Below are positions 55,291 through 64,000 of a stretch of 64,000 bases of DNA, piece after piece. The position numbers and the translations under genes were made by a program. The notes under the pieces are model-generated. The model had not been told where the DNA came from. It ran no database searches and saw only the letters and a list, made by a program, of their open reading frames with translations. The stretch comes from Segetibacter koreensis DSM 18137 (GTDB lineage: Bacteria; Bacteroidota; Bacteroidia; Chitinophagales; Chitinophagaceae). The stretch is taken from contig NZ_KB893348.1 in NCBI RefSeq assembly GCF_000374045.1, forward strand, positions 295,846-359,845, given 5' to 3'. Positions within the stretch are counted from its first letter, which is position 1. Each line of letters opens with the position of its first letter.

Positions 55291-55500
55291 GAAGTAAAAT
55301 TATTCGTAGTACAAAGAGGCAAAGCTAAAGGGGGAATTTTATGAGAAAAAAATTAAAATTAAAATTATGATGTTAGATGGAAGGTAATCGATGATAAAAA
55401 GCCTGATTACATGGTAGTAATGCACGCGATGAAAGCTTCTTGTTACTTATTCTGTTAAAGAAAATTATATCTTTTAAAAAAATATGATGGCAGCGGTTTG

Positions 55501-56631
55501 CTATTGATTGTTGCTACTAACCAGACGTTCAGGAAGTTTTTCTGCTTTTGCATCGGCCAAATTATCTTTATAGCTGATTATTGCCCTGTGTGCAGGCAAA
55601 GCATCCGGATAATTTTTTTGAATAAAAGTTATTATATTTTCCCTGATGTAACACCTTAAGTCAAATGCTTTACCAGAATTTGCTGCACTTATAAGAAATC
55701 TTATTTCTACTGTACTTTCTGTGCTGTTTGTGATTTGCATCCCACTTACTCTTTTATCCCACAAATCTGTATGTTCGAGCAGCCGGTTAAACTCTTTTTT
55801 TATTTCATCAAAAGGAGCGGAATAATCAAGGTAAAGAAAAACAGTTCCTAATATTTCTGCCGTGTTACGGGTCCAGTTTTGAAAAGGTTTTTCTATAAAG
55901 TAATTAATGGGGAGAATAAGCCTTCGCTGGTCCCACACACTCAGAACAACATAAGTCATGGTTATCTCTTCCACCCTGCCGTACTCGCCTTCTACCACCA
56001 ACACATCATCGAGACGTATGGGCTGTGTAAAAGCTATCTGAAGACCGGCAAGAAGATTACCGAGAGATCTTTGTGCAGCTAAACCTACAATAATACCACT
56101 GATACCTACACCTGTAAGCAATCCTGTACCAATTTTTCTTAAACTGCTGAAACTTAATAATACCGCTCCAATTGCTAAAACTATTATCAGGCTAATAATC
56201 AGTTTTCTTATAAACTGTATCTGGGTTCGAATTTTTCTTTCACGCAGATTATCAGATTTATTTAAGTCGTAGATATGATATAAAAAATCTTCGAAAATTT
56301 TTACGACAGCTACAAGTACCATCGAAAAAGAAACGATTAATAAAATGCCGGTGATTTTGTTAATAATATTAAACTGGGTTTTGTTCAGCTCCATTAACGG
56401 AAGCACAAGGTTTAACGTTATCAAGGGCAAAAAGAAGGTGAGAGGTTTGTTCAGCCTCCCGAGTATTGAACGGAAAACGGAGTAATTCAGGTTTGTTTTT
56501 GAATACAAATGAAGAATTAAGGTGGCGACACCCTTAAATATAAAACCCGTTAAAACAGCTACTAATGCCAGTAAAACATTCCATCCTGCAGGAGGTAGTT
56601 GCTTTAGCTGCTGAAGAAAATCACTCCACAT
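55501..56631 (-). CDS. Mechanosensitive ion channel (MscS family)
   Basis: About 376 residues from ATG 56631 (an in-frame GTG at 56664 would extend it). Three to four N-terminal helices precede the MscS core. The pore helix reads GTGLLTGVGISGIIVGLAAQRSLGNLLAGLQIAFTQPI (given here by its ends only as GTGLLTGVGISG and QIAFTQPI), followed by the beta domain with VVEGEYGRVEEITMTYVVL. It opens under membrane tension to release solutes during osmotic downshock. It lies 210 bp upstream of the RND operon on the same strand; no functional link is implied. Confidence 0.88.
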   Translation of the reverse strand: MWSDFLQQLKQLPPAGWNVLLALVAVLTGFIFKGVATLILHLYSKTNLNYSVFRSILGRLNKPLTFFLPLITLNLVLPLMELNKTQFNIINKITGILLIVSFSMVLVAVVKIFEDFLYHIYDLNKSDNLRERKIRTQIQFIRKLIISLIIVLAIGAVLLSFSSLRKIGTGLLTGVGISGIIVGLAAQRSLGNLLAGLQIAFTQPIRLDDVLVVEGEYGRVEEITMTYVVLSVWDQRRLILPINYFIEKPFQNWTRNTAEILGTVFLYLDYSAPFDEIKKEFNRLLEHTDLWDKRVSGMQITNSTESTVEIRFLISAANSGKAFDLRCYIRENIITFIQKNYPDALPAHRAIISYKDNLADAKAEKLPERLVSSNNQ

Positions 56632-56694
56632 GATGTAAGTATTGTAAAATTTACGGCTTAGCACACAAAAGTACGTACACTGTTAGTTGGAGAT

Positions 56695-56736
56695 AAAAAA
56701 AAAGAGGTTGCTTTTCAAAAGCAACCTCTTTTTTTT
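56695..56736. terminator. Strong bidirectional terminator
   Basis: A nearly perfect 20-bp palindrome (arms 56696-56715 and 56717-56736, with GAGGTTGC / GCAACCTC in the GC core) is flanked by A- and T-runs on both sides. It terminates the Ser/Thr-rich gene on the minus strand. Confidence 0.85.
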
Positions 56737-56780
56737 AACTATTACCTTCAACCACATTTTCTAAAGAATAAACTATAGTA

Positions 56781-57017
56781 TTAGTGCTGAGTGCTATCGG
56801 TAGTGCTGGTACTAGTGCTATCTGTTCCAGTTGTGCCACTACCAGTACTGCTGCTGCTTCCGGTTGAATCTGTGCTGCTACTCATTTGTCCACTGTTACC
56901 AGATTGTGTAGTCGTGCTTTTGTGTGTGGTCGTTTTCTTAGTCTTGTGAGTTCCCGTTTGTGCATTAACTGCAAATGCAGCTAATACAAACATAGCCATC
57001 ATTAATTTCTGTTTCAT
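56781..57017 (-). CDS. Small secreted Ser/Thr-rich low-complexity protein
   Basis: About 78 residues from ATG 57017 (an ATG at 57050 would add 11). A signal peptide (LMMAMFVLAAFAVNA) is followed by a Lys/Thr-rich section with THKTKKTTTHK and a tail composed nearly wholly of Ser, Thr, Gly and Asp. No family is recognised. The composition and secretion suggest an extracellular or wall-associated peptide, and many Ser/Thr sites could be glycosylated. It is monocistronic between its own terminator and the SusC upstream region. Confidence 0.65.
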   Translation of the reverse strand: MKQKLMMAMFVLAAFAVNAQTGTHKTKKTTTHKSTTTQSGNSGQMSSSTDSTGSSSSTGSGTTGTDSTSTSTTDSTQH

Positions 57018-57331
57018 AAGGTATATTTTATTTGAATCTTTTGGAATCAAATACGAGGCCAGAATCTAAATAAGGGTAATTTCTATTATTATTTTTTTCT
57101 ATATTGTGTTAAATTGTTATTAACGCTAGCTCACTTAAACCTTTGGAAATATGTTAGCAATGTCAGATTGAAGAATTTTTAGCAACAAGGCAAATCCAAT
57201 TTTATTGATAAAAAGAATGCAAAACCGGATTTTTTAAAAAAGTTGTTAAATAGATTTTATTATGTCAATAATACATTTAATATTTGTTAACCGTTTTTTA
57301 ACATGCGGTAATCTATTCTTAAAACTCTAAA
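57018..57331. other. Upstream region of the SusC gene
   Basis: 314 bp, AT-rich. A TTTG at 57283-57286 and a TAATCTAT sequence at 57309-57316 (22-bp spacer) are a poor promoter match. The segment between them is GTTAACCGTTTTTTAACATG, loosely palindromic. No coding sequence or strong hairpin is apparent. A ribosomal site is not obvious, as expected in Bacteroidota. Confidence 0.4.
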
Positions 57332-60313
57332 ATGAACTGCTATATGAAGATTGCATTTATACTTCGTGTATTTTGTATCTCCGTGTTTTGCCTGTTTTTC
57401 AGCCTCTCATCTATTTTTGCCCAAAATAAAAGGATATCAGGAAAGGTTACTGATGCTACAGGTGCTACACTCTCGGGTGTCAGCATCCGCGCAAAGAACG
57501 CAAACGTGGGTGGAACAACAGATAATAATGGAAGTTATTCTATTTCTTTACCTCAAAAGGTTAATACCCTTGTATTTTCTTCGGTTGGCTTTGCTACTCA
57601 GGAAATTTCAATCGGTGATAAAACCACTCTTGATGTACGAATGACCCCAAGTACGAGCCAGCTTACCGATGTGGTAGTGGTCGGTTACGGCACTCAAAGA
57701 AAAAGAGAGGTAACCAGTGCGGTTACAAGTGTAAGTGCGGAGCAATTTAATAAAGGAAATGTAACAGACGTAGCCCAATTACTGCAAGGTAAAGTTGCAG
57801 GCCTTTCTATCTCAAGACCCGGAGGCGACCCCAACAGCGGTTTTTCTATTCGTCTAAGAGGTCTTTCCAGTTTTGGTGCAAACTCTCAGCCTTTGGTTGT
57901 TGTTGATGGCCAGGTTGGAGCAGACCTAAACAGTATTGATCCTAATGACATTGCCAGTATCGATGTTTTGAAAGATGCCTCTGCCGCCGCTATTTATGGA
58001 ACCCGCGGCTCAGCCGGTGTACTTATCGTAACTACCAAGAAAGGCACTTCAGGTCCTCCCAGGGTTTCTTATAACGGTTCTGTAACTGCTGAAGATCCTT
58101 CAAAATTTACAGCTCACATGAATGCTTCTCAATATATTGCAGCAGGTGGACCAAATCTGGGCTCAAACACTGACTGGAATAAGGAAATAAGTCGTACTGC
58201 GATTTCTCATACCCATAATCTTTCATTTTCAGGCGGTTCTAACGGTACTACCTATAATGCTTCCGTTAACTATCGTGACAACCAGGGTGTAGCTATAAAA
58301 ACAGGTTTCAGGCAAATAAATGCCCGGTTAAACCTTACTCAGAGGGCTTTGCAAAACAAATTGGTTTTTAATCTGAATGTTACAACGGGCAGAAGGGAAG
58401 CCCACCAGGGTTTTTCTGAAGCTTTTAAATATGCTACAATATTTAACCCCACAGCTCCTGTGCATGTTGCCCCGGATTCTGTAAACTTTGCAGGTGTAAA
58501 AGGTGGTTACTTTGAAAGTAATTTTGTTGATTATGCTAATCCGGTTGCTGTATTGGAGCAAAACACAAACGATTATACTGCTAAAAGAATTAATGTTCAA
58601 GGTTCTGCAGAATATGAAATTGTTCCAGGTTTGAAGTTTTTGGTAAGATATGCACAACAATCGTTTAGTAATTTCAGAACTGCGTTTCTTCCGCGTACTT
58701 CCTTTCATTCAAGAAACTTTTTAGGAGTAAGTGGTTTTGCCCGTAATGGTTACGCTTATAAAGCGGATGATGAAAACTCTAACCAGTTATACGAGAACAC
58801 CCTTACTTATGATACTAAATTTAATAAGCTCAATGTTACCGCACTAGCTGGTTATTCTTATCAAAGTTTTTTAAGTCAGGGAACAAGTATTGGTGCTGGT
58901 AATTTTGTTACTGATTTAACGGCTGATAATCTCGGTACAGCTCTTGACCTTGGTGCTGGTCTTGCCAATATAACAAGTTATAAAAATGGAAGCCGGTTAG
59001 CTGCCTTTTTTGGAAGGTTGAATCTTAACTATAATAATTTTGCTTTTTTATCTGCTACTTTAAGAAGAGAAGGCTCAACTCAATTTGGAGTTAATAATAA
59101 ATGGGGTATGTTTCCAGCAGTAAGTGCCGGTTTAGATATTAGTAAACTTGCTGTTATACCTAAAGTTGACAATCTTAAGTTAAGAGCAAGTTATGGTATT
59201 ACAGGTTCGTTACCCCCAAGTTCTTATTTATCGCTATCAACTTTTACCGCAACACAAGGCACAGAATTTTTTGCAGGCGGTACCTGGCTTGCACCTTATG
59301 CTCCTAACAGAAATGCAAATCCGGACCTGAAATGGGAGAGAAAAGCGGAATTTGACGCCGGACTCGATTTTACCATGTTCAATAATAAACTGTCCGGTAC
59401 AGCAGACTACTACAGCAGAACTACTTCAGACCTTATATTTAATGTAACCGTTCCGGTTCCGCCAAACCTCGCTAACCGTACATGGAAGAATGTGGGAACG
59501 TTATCGAGCACAGGATTTGAGTTAGCATTAAATTATGATGTTTTGCCTAAAGGAAACTTTACATGGAAGACAGGCGCTAATTTTTCTACCAACCATACGA
59601 AGTTAAGCAAGCTAAGCGCTGATATTGCACCGGGCTCTTATATTGGTGAGACAAACCTGGGAACTCCAGGGCAGGAAGCTACCCAAATAACGCGCGCATA
59701 TGCAGGTCAGGATATCGGTCTTTTCTGGGGGCCCGTGTATAAAGGTTTAGATAAAAATGGCAAATATTTATTTGATAATGGCAAAGGAGGAGATACTACA
59801 GATGAGAATGCTTATAGAACATTAATTGGAAAAGGTTTACCAAAGTTTGAATTTGGATGGACAAATACATTCAGCTACAAGAATTTTGATTTGAACTTCT
59901 TCTTCCGCGGTTCTGTAGGTCATGATCTTATTAACACGTACAGAGGATTTTACGAGAATGCAACTGTTGTGTCTGCATACAATGCCGTCACAACAAAATA
60001 CTATAATCCAAATGTAAAGGATGGACAGAAGTTTAGCAGCCTGTTTGTAGAGAAAGGAACTTTTGTAAAGCTGGATAATGCTACGTTAGGCTATAACTTC
60101 CCCTTACCCAAAACAGGTCTGGTGAGAAGTTTAAGGGCATATATTAATGGACAGAACCTGTTTATTATTACAAACTACACCGGTGTCGATCCTGAAGTAA
60201 GATACGCTGACCAATCTACAAACCCTCCTAATGTATTGGCTCCTGGCGTAGACAGAAGAGAGACATGGGTTAGAACACGCTCTTTTACTTTCGGAGTTAA
60301 TGTTGGCTTTTAG
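57332..60313 (+). CDS. SusC/RagA-family TonB-linked outer-membrane transporter
   Basis: A 993-residue outer-membrane protein. A signal peptide (VFCISVFCLFFSLSSIFA) is followed by a carboxypeptidase-regulatory-like domain (about 30-105), a TonB plug with VVVVGYGTQRKREVTSAV and GVSI-type strands, GLSSFGANSQPLVVVDGQVG, and the IDVLKDASAAAIYGTRGSAG motif. The rest is a 22-strand barrel ending in the aromatic VNVGF. It imports a glycan or other nutrient with its SusD partner, 35 bp downstream. The start is ATG 57332 or 57344. No sigma/anti-sigma genes are in view, so regulation is unknown. Confidence 0.95.
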   Translation: MNCYMKIAFILRVFCISVFCLFFSLSSIFAQNKRISGKVTDATGATLSGVSIRAKNANVGGTTDNNGSYSISLPQKVNTLVFSSVGFATQEISIGDKTTLDVRMTPSTSQLTDVVVVGYGTQRKREVTSAVTSVSAEQFNKGNVTDVAQLLQGKVAGLSISRPGGDPNSGFSIRLRGLSSFGANSQPLVVVDGQVGADLNSIDPNDIASIDVLKDASAAAIYGTRGSAGVLIVTTKKGTSGPPRVSYNGSVTAEDPSKFTAHMNASQYIAAGGPNLGSNTDWNKEISRTAISHTHNLSFSGGSNGTTYNASVNYRDNQGVAIKTGFRQINARLNLTQRALQNKLVFNLNVTTGRREAHQGFSEAFKYATIFNPTAPVHVAPDSVNFAGVKGGYFESNFVDYANPVAVLEQNTNDYTAKRINVQGSAEYEIVPGLKFLVRYAQQSFSNFRTAFLPRTSFHSRNFLGVSGFARNGYAYKADDENSNQLYENTLTYDTKFNKLNVTALAGYSYQSFLSQGTSIGAGNFVTDLTADNLGTALDLGAGLANITSYKNGSRLAAFFGRLNLNYNNFAFLSATLRREGSTQFGVNNKWGMFPAVSAGLDISKLAVIPKVDNLKLRASYGITGSLPPSSYLSLSTFTATQGTEFFAGGTWLAPYAPNRNANPDLKWERKAEFDAGLDFTMFNNKLSGTADYYSRTTSDLIFNVTVPVPPNLANRTWKNVGTLSSTGFELALNYDVLPKGNFTWKTGANFSTNHTKLSKLSADIAPGSYIGETNLGTPGQEATQITRAYAGQDIGLFWGPVYKGLDKNGKYLFDNGKGGDTTDENAYRTLIGKGLPKFEFGWTNTFSYKNFDLNFFFRGSVGHDLINTYRGFYENATVVSAYNAVTTKYYNPNVKDGQKFSSLFVEKGTFVKLDNATLGYNFPLPKTGLVRSLRAYINGQNLFIITNYTGVDPEVRYADQSTNPPNVLAPGVDRRETWVRTRSFTFGVNVGF

Positions 60314-60348
60314 TTATTTATCAAATAAATTTAATTTATACTTTCTAT

Positions 60349-61944
60349 ATGAGACTTGTATCTAAAACAATATTTTCAGCAATGAGTTTCTTCATGGTAG
60401 CTTCTTGTACTAAGCTCGATGAAACGGATGTGCTATATGACCAGGTGACAACCGATCAGTTTTTTAAAACAGACAGAGAATTTCTTTCCGCTGTTGGCGC
60501 TGCTTATACTAACTTATATGGATATAGAGGTTCGTTTGTTAACGTCAATGAAGTTACTTCTGACGAAATTGTTGTACCGACTCGTGGTGCAGACTGGGGA
60601 GACGGCGGACATTGGGTAAGGTTAAAACTTCATACTTATAAACCAACAGACTCTGAAATAAACGGAGCATGGAATAATCTTTATGCGGGAATAAGTACCT
60701 GTAACAGGCTGATATCAACTTTAGAACCTGTAGGAACAGATCAATCAAAGGCATACATTGCTGAACTGAAAGTTTTACGTGCCATATATTATTATTGGTT
60801 GCTCGATACCTACGGAAACGTGCCTTTAAGTATAGATTTTAAAAACACAACACCTCCTCCAAATAGTACGAGACAACAGATATATGATTTTATTGAAAAG
60901 GAGATTCTCGACAATGTGTCCCAACTTCCTAAAAGTGGTCCAAATGACCAGGCTACATACGGTCGGGTAAATTATTATACCGGTTATGCGGCCTTAGCTA
61001 AACTATATTTAAATGCGGGAATTTATACCGGAACCGCACAGTGGGATAAGGCAATCAGTGCTTGTGATACAATTATAAATTCTGGAAAATATTCACTAAC
61101 TGCTAACTACAAAGACAATTTCGTAAAAGAAAATACTGGAGCAAGCGAGTTCATCTGGGCAATACCGTATGATCAGGTACATGCAAAAGGGTTTAATTTA
61201 GATATGCAAACATTGCATCAGGAAAGTCAAAGAACATATAATGTTACTGCTCAACCTTGGAACGGCTTTGCAAGTGTCCAGGAATTCTATCAATCTTATA
61301 TAGATCCCACTCAGAATCCTGGTCCCCAGGGATCTGTAGTAGGCCTTGATCCTAAGGGAACGCCAACTACCGGAACTTTGGATAAAAGGCTGTCAAACTT
61401 TTTAGTTGGGCCACAATACGATGCGACTGGAAAAAGATTAATGGATGGCGCCGTCGATGCTACTGATCCCGATGGTCCCCAGCTTACGTTTACTCCTTAT
61501 ATTAACGAGTTACAGCCCGGAGCCTGGAGGCAATCTGGTGCAAGAATTGGTAAATGGGAATTTTATAACGGAATGACGGACAATATGAGCAACGATTTTG
61601 CTATTTTCAGGTATGCTGACTTTTTATTAGTCAAGGCAGAAGCTGTTGCAAGAAAAAATAATAACTGGAATCATCCGATAGCCTTAGCATTGGTAAATCA
61701 AATCAGAACCCAACATGGTGGCGTAGCCCCATTTGCAACTATGGATGATAAAAGTTTTCTGGCTGAGCGGGGAAGGGAAATGTTTGATGAGGCATACAGA
61801 AGACAGGATATGATTCGTTTTGACAACTATAACAGTTCATTCAGGTTTCATCCTGCCGATGCAGATAAACATGTTAACATCCTACCAATTCCTGAAGCTC
61901 AAATCAATTCTAATCCTAATCTTAAACAGAACCCTGGGTATTAA
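60349..61944 (+). CDS. SusD/RagB-family nutrient-binding lipoprotein
   Basis: A 531-residue outer-membrane lipoprotein with a lipobox at Cys20 (FMVASC). It shows the SusD tetratricopeptide-like scaffold: DQFFKTDREFLSAVGAAYTNLY, NNLYAGISTCNRLISTL, KVLRAIYYYWLLDTYGNVPL, and the C-terminal RAD-type stretches FADFLLVKAEAVAR (written here as YADFLLVKAEAVAR) and GREMFDEAYRRQDMIRF. It captures substrate over the SusC barrel. It lies 35 bp after SusC and ends at a strong terminator. Substrate unknown; there is no glycoside hydrolase next to it. Confidence 0.95.
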   Translation: MRLVSKTIFSAMSFFMVASCTKLDETDVLYDQVTTDQFFKTDREFLSAVGAAYTNLYGYRGSFVNVNEVTSDEIVVPTRGADWGDGGHWVRLKLHTYKPTDSEINGAWNNLYAGISTCNRLISTLEPVGTDQSKAYIAELKVLRAIYYYWLLDTYGNVPLSIDFKNTTPPPNSTRQQIYDFIEKEILDNVSQLPKSGPNDQATYGRVNYYTGYAALAKLYLNAGIYTGTAQWDKAISACDTIINSGKYSLTANYKDNFVKENTGASEFIWAIPYDQVHAKGFNLDMQTLHQESQRTYNVTAQPWNGFASVQEFYQSYIDPTQNPGPQGSVVGLDPKGTPTTGTLDKRLSNFLVGPQYDATGKRLMDGAVDATDPDGPQLTFTPYINELQPGAWRQSGARIGKWEFYNGMTDNMSNDFAIFRYADFLLVKAEAVARKNNNWNHPIALALVNQIRTQHGGVAPFATMDDKSFLAERGREMFDEAYRRQDMIRFDNYNSSFRFHPADADKHVNILPIPEAQINSNPNLKQNPGY

Positions 61945-61975
61945 TAAGTTTTGACTTGAACTTTTTATTTATTGT

Positions 61976-62016
61976 AAAGGAAAGCAGGCGGATACCTTCG
62001 CCTGCTTTCCTTTTAC
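61976..62016 (+). terminator. Strong terminator after SusD
   Basis: A perfect 15-bp stem (61976-61990 with 61999-62013) and an 8-nt loop are GC-rich in the core (GCAGGCG) and end in a T-rich tail. It is 32 bp after the SusD stop. Confidence 0.85.
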
Positions 62017-62118
62017 ATATGCTTTGCCGGAAGTTTAAAAAGTTTAATTTCACTTAATTTCACTCAATATTATACTTACAATATAACTTTTATGTTGTCG
62101 GGTTTTAGGTAATAGCAA

Positions 62119-62149
62119 TTGCAATAATGGTTTGGTGAATTTAAATTTG
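62119..62149 (+). promoter_or_regulatory. Candidate promoter of the VCBS gene
   Basis: An exact TAnnTTTG box (TAAATTTG, 62142-62149) lies 20 bp downstream of a TTG at 62119-62121, matching the Bacteroidota housekeeping consensus. It predicts a start near 62156 and a leader of about 22 nt. Confidence 0.5.
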
Positions 62150-62177
62150 GGCACTTTTATTCTGAGGCAAATGATTC

Positions 62178-64000
62178 ATGGGAAATAGTAGTTTTAAAAA
62201 ATATAGGTGTGTTCTTTTATTGTTTCATTGTAAAGTATATAAACAATTAGGATGGTCTTTTCTAATAGCTCTTTTATGTATTTCATGTAGCAAGGGCAAA
62301 ACCTCTTCGGTAAATAAACTTTTTACGCAACTTTCCTCAAACGAAACAGGCGTTCCGTTTTCAAATACTATACATTATACTGAAGATTTCAATCCATATA
62401 CTTTTAGAAATTTTTTTAACGGTGGGGGTGTCGCCATCGGTGACATAAATAATGATGGGCTTCCTGACATCTTTTTTTGCAGCAACCAGCAATCAAACCG
62501 GTTGTACCTGAACAAAGGGAATTTCCATTTCCAGGATATAACAGAAAAAGCGGGTCTTGTATCAGATGGTGTGTGGTCGACAGGTGTAACAATGGCAGAT
62601 GTAAACGGAGATGGATTTCTTGACATTTATGTTTGCAAATCAGGTGATCTGAAGGGTAAAAATCGAAGTAATGAACTTTTTATTAATAATGGGACTTCTG
62701 ATAAAAGAGAGGGCAGCGGTGAAGTGACTTTTAGTGAAAAGGCTAAAGAATATGGACTCGATAATCGCGGTTTGTCGACCCATGCCGTTTTTTTTGATTA
62801 TGATAATGATGGAGATTTAGATTGTTATCTGCTTAATAACTCTTTTCGCTCTGTAGGCAACTATGATTTGATCAAAGACCAACGTAAGATAGCAGATACA
62901 CTTGGAGGAAATAAATTATACAGAAATGATGGAAAACGATTTTCCGATGTTACGCAGATAGCTGGTATTTATAGCAGTAAAATAGGGTTTGGATTGGGTG
63001 TTACCATCTCCGACGTTAACAAAGATGGATGGGAAGATATTTATGTTTCTAATGATTTTTTTGAAAAAGATTATTTATATGTCAATCAGCATAATGGAAC
63101 ATTTAAAGAGTGTCTTGAGAAATATGTTCGTGAAATTAGTATGAACTCGATGGGGGCTGATATTGCTGACATAAATAATGATGGATTTTCTGATATTTAT
63201 GTTACTGATATGTTTCCTGAAGAAGAGAGCAGAATTAAAACTAAGACCAATTTCGAAAATTGGGATAAGTACAAGGCTGATACCAACAATGGGTACTACA
63301 AACAATTTGTAAGAAATTCCTTGCAATTAAATTCGGGACCTGTAAGGATTAATAAAACCTTCGATGAGGTTTATTTTAGTGAGATTAGCAGGTTTGCCAA
63401 TGTTTCCGCTACAGATTGGAGTTGGGGAGCGTTAATTACTGATCTGAATAATGATGGCTTGAAAGACATTTTCGTAGCTAATGGTATTTATAAAGATATA
63501 ACCGACCAGGATTATATTCAATATGCAGCGGGTGAAAGTGAAAATATCAGGAAGCAAATTATTAATAAAGAAAAAAATATAATTAAAAAGCTTGTTGATC
63601 TTATTCCGTCACATGCGATATCGAACTATGCTTTTAGTAACAATGGTGATTTAACTTTCAGCAATAAAGCGCAGGAATGGGGTTTAGGTGAACCGGGGTT
63701 CAGCAATGGTTCAGCTTACGGAGATTTAGACAACGATGGAGACCTTGATCTTGTGGTAAACAATGTAAATATGCCCTGCTTCATTTACCGCAATGAGAGC
63801 ATACAACAGCATCCTGAGAATAAGTTTTTAAAAGTAAGCCTTCAGGGAGAAGGCAAAAACAGGTTTGGAACAGGCGCCAAAGTAACGGTACACTACAACC
63901 ATACAATAGCCTACCAGGAACAGATGCCAATGCGGGGTTTTGAGTCAACGGTAGACAACCGGCTAAATTTTGGCCTTGGCAAAACAAATACAATAGACTC
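62178..64000 (+). CDS. FG-GAP/VCBS repeat lipoprotein (CRTAC1-like), partial at 3' end
   Basis: The frame from ATG 62178 is open to the window edge, at least 607 residues. An N-terminal hydrophobic segment leads to a lipobox (LLCISC), so it is probably a surface lipoprotein. Seven calcium-binding-type FG-GAP repeats are visible: DINNDGLPDIF, DVNGDGFLDIY, DYDNDGDLDCY, DVNKDGWEDIY, DINNDGFSDIY, DLNNDGLKDIF and DLDNDGDLDLV. They form a beta-propeller like eukaryotic integrin and CRTAC1 heads. After the repeats the frame enters the start of an ASPIC/UnbV-type region (FGTGAKVTVHYN...). It follows the SusC/SusD pair, an arrangement often seen in Chitinophagaceae, but its role is unknown. Confidence 0.9.
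   Translation, partial: MGNSSFKKYRCVLLLFHCKVYKQLGWSFLIALLCISCSKGKTSSVNKLFTQLSSNETGVPFSNTIHYTEDFNPYTFRNFFNGGGVAIGDINNDGLPDIFFCSNQQSNRLYLNKGNFHFQDITEKAGLVSDGVWSTGVTMADVNGDGFLDIYVCKSGDLKGKNRSNELFINNGTSDKREGSGEVTFSEKAKEYGLDNRGLSTHAVFFDYDNDGDLDCYLLNNSFRSVGNYDLIKDQRKIADTLGGNKLYRNDGKRFSDVTQIAGIYSSKIGFGLGVTISDVNKDGWEDIYVSNDFFEKDYLYVNQHNGTFKECLEKYVREISMNSMGADIADINNDGFSDIYVTDMFPEEESRIKTKTNFENWDKYKADTNNGYYKQFVRNSLQLNSGPVRINKTFDEVYFSEISRFANVSATDWSWGALITDLNNDGLKDIFVANGIYKDITDQDYIQYAAGESENIRKQIINKEKNIIKKLVDLIPSHAISNYAFSNNGDLTFSNKAQEWGLGEPGFSNGSAYGDLDNDGDLDLVVNNVNMPCFIYRNESIQQHPENKFLKVSLQGEGKNRFGTGAKVTVHYNHTIAYQEQMPMRGFESTVDNRLNFGLGKTNTID

Larger units (their letters stand above)
61945..62177. other. Intergenic region between SusD and the VCBS protein
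   Basis: It contains the terminator at 61976-62013 and a promoter candidate at 62119-62149, so the VCBS gene can be transcribed independently of the Sus pair. The rest is AT-rich without a gene. Confidence 0.6.

Noticed and set aside
62375..62626. Minus-strand frames within 62375-63993
   Set aside because: They are antisense to the continuous VCBS frame, which encodes seven regular FG-GAP repeats.

Overview
The window looks like a chromosomal segment of a Bacteroidota bacterium, most likely of the family Chitinophagaceae or a close relative; this placement is inferred from gene content only. The signs are a SusC/SusD pair, type IX secretion parts (a PorU2/PorV2-like pair and an M4 protease with a C-terminal sorting domain), a long SecA (1111 residues) with a SEC-C zinc tail, many lipoproteins, AT-rich intergenic DNA, and promoters that fit the Bacteroidota TTG/TAnnTTTG pattern. 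No rRNA, tRNA, CRISPR array, insertion sequence or prophage was found.

Layout. 1-9 kb: the 3' end of metG; a GMC flavoprotein with its Tat-type small subunit on the minus strand; a YdjC-family deacetylase; a FadN-like fused beta-oxidation enzyme standing without its usual partners; an NTF2-like protein; and a THUMP RNA methyltransferase. 9-17 kb: a long minus-strand run with glycosyltransferase, tsaC, cca, a pRiA4b ORF-3-like protein, miaA, and a pair of M16 peptidases, one active and one inactive. This run brings together three tRNA maturation functions (t6A, CCA end, i6A). 17-30 kb: a TlpA-like thioredoxin, the remnant of an NmrA-like gene behind three short direct repeats, dapD, a DMT transporter, a coiled-coil membrane protein, a beta-barrel protein, a LOG-family protein, a sodium:solute symporter, Hsp20, then O-methyltransferase, glucosaminidase/LysM, hpt, a VWA protein and an orphan protein.

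30-48 kb: an M4 metalloprotease with a T9SS tail, paired with a repeat-containing surface protein; secA with a structured leader; a small lipoprotein; a GT39-type membrane glycosyltransferase; tyrS; and porV2-porU2. 48-64 kb: an RDD protein, a GH43 glycosidase lipoprotein, an RND efflux operon (TolC, permease, adaptor), an MscS channel, a Ser/Thr-rich secreted peptide, and SusC-SusD followed by a strong terminator and a seven-repeat FG-GAP/VCBS lipoprotein that runs off the right edge with its own predicted promoter.

Most of the window is ordinary genome backbone. The parts most worth a second look are the SusC/SusD-VCBS locus, the GMC/Gluconate_2-dh3 pair with a four-cysteine cluster, the PorU2/PorV2 pair, the tRNA-maturation run containing a pRiA4b ORF-3-like protein, the secA leader hairpin, the NmrA pseudogene behind three direct repeats, and several intergenic stretches that look like decayed coding sequence.
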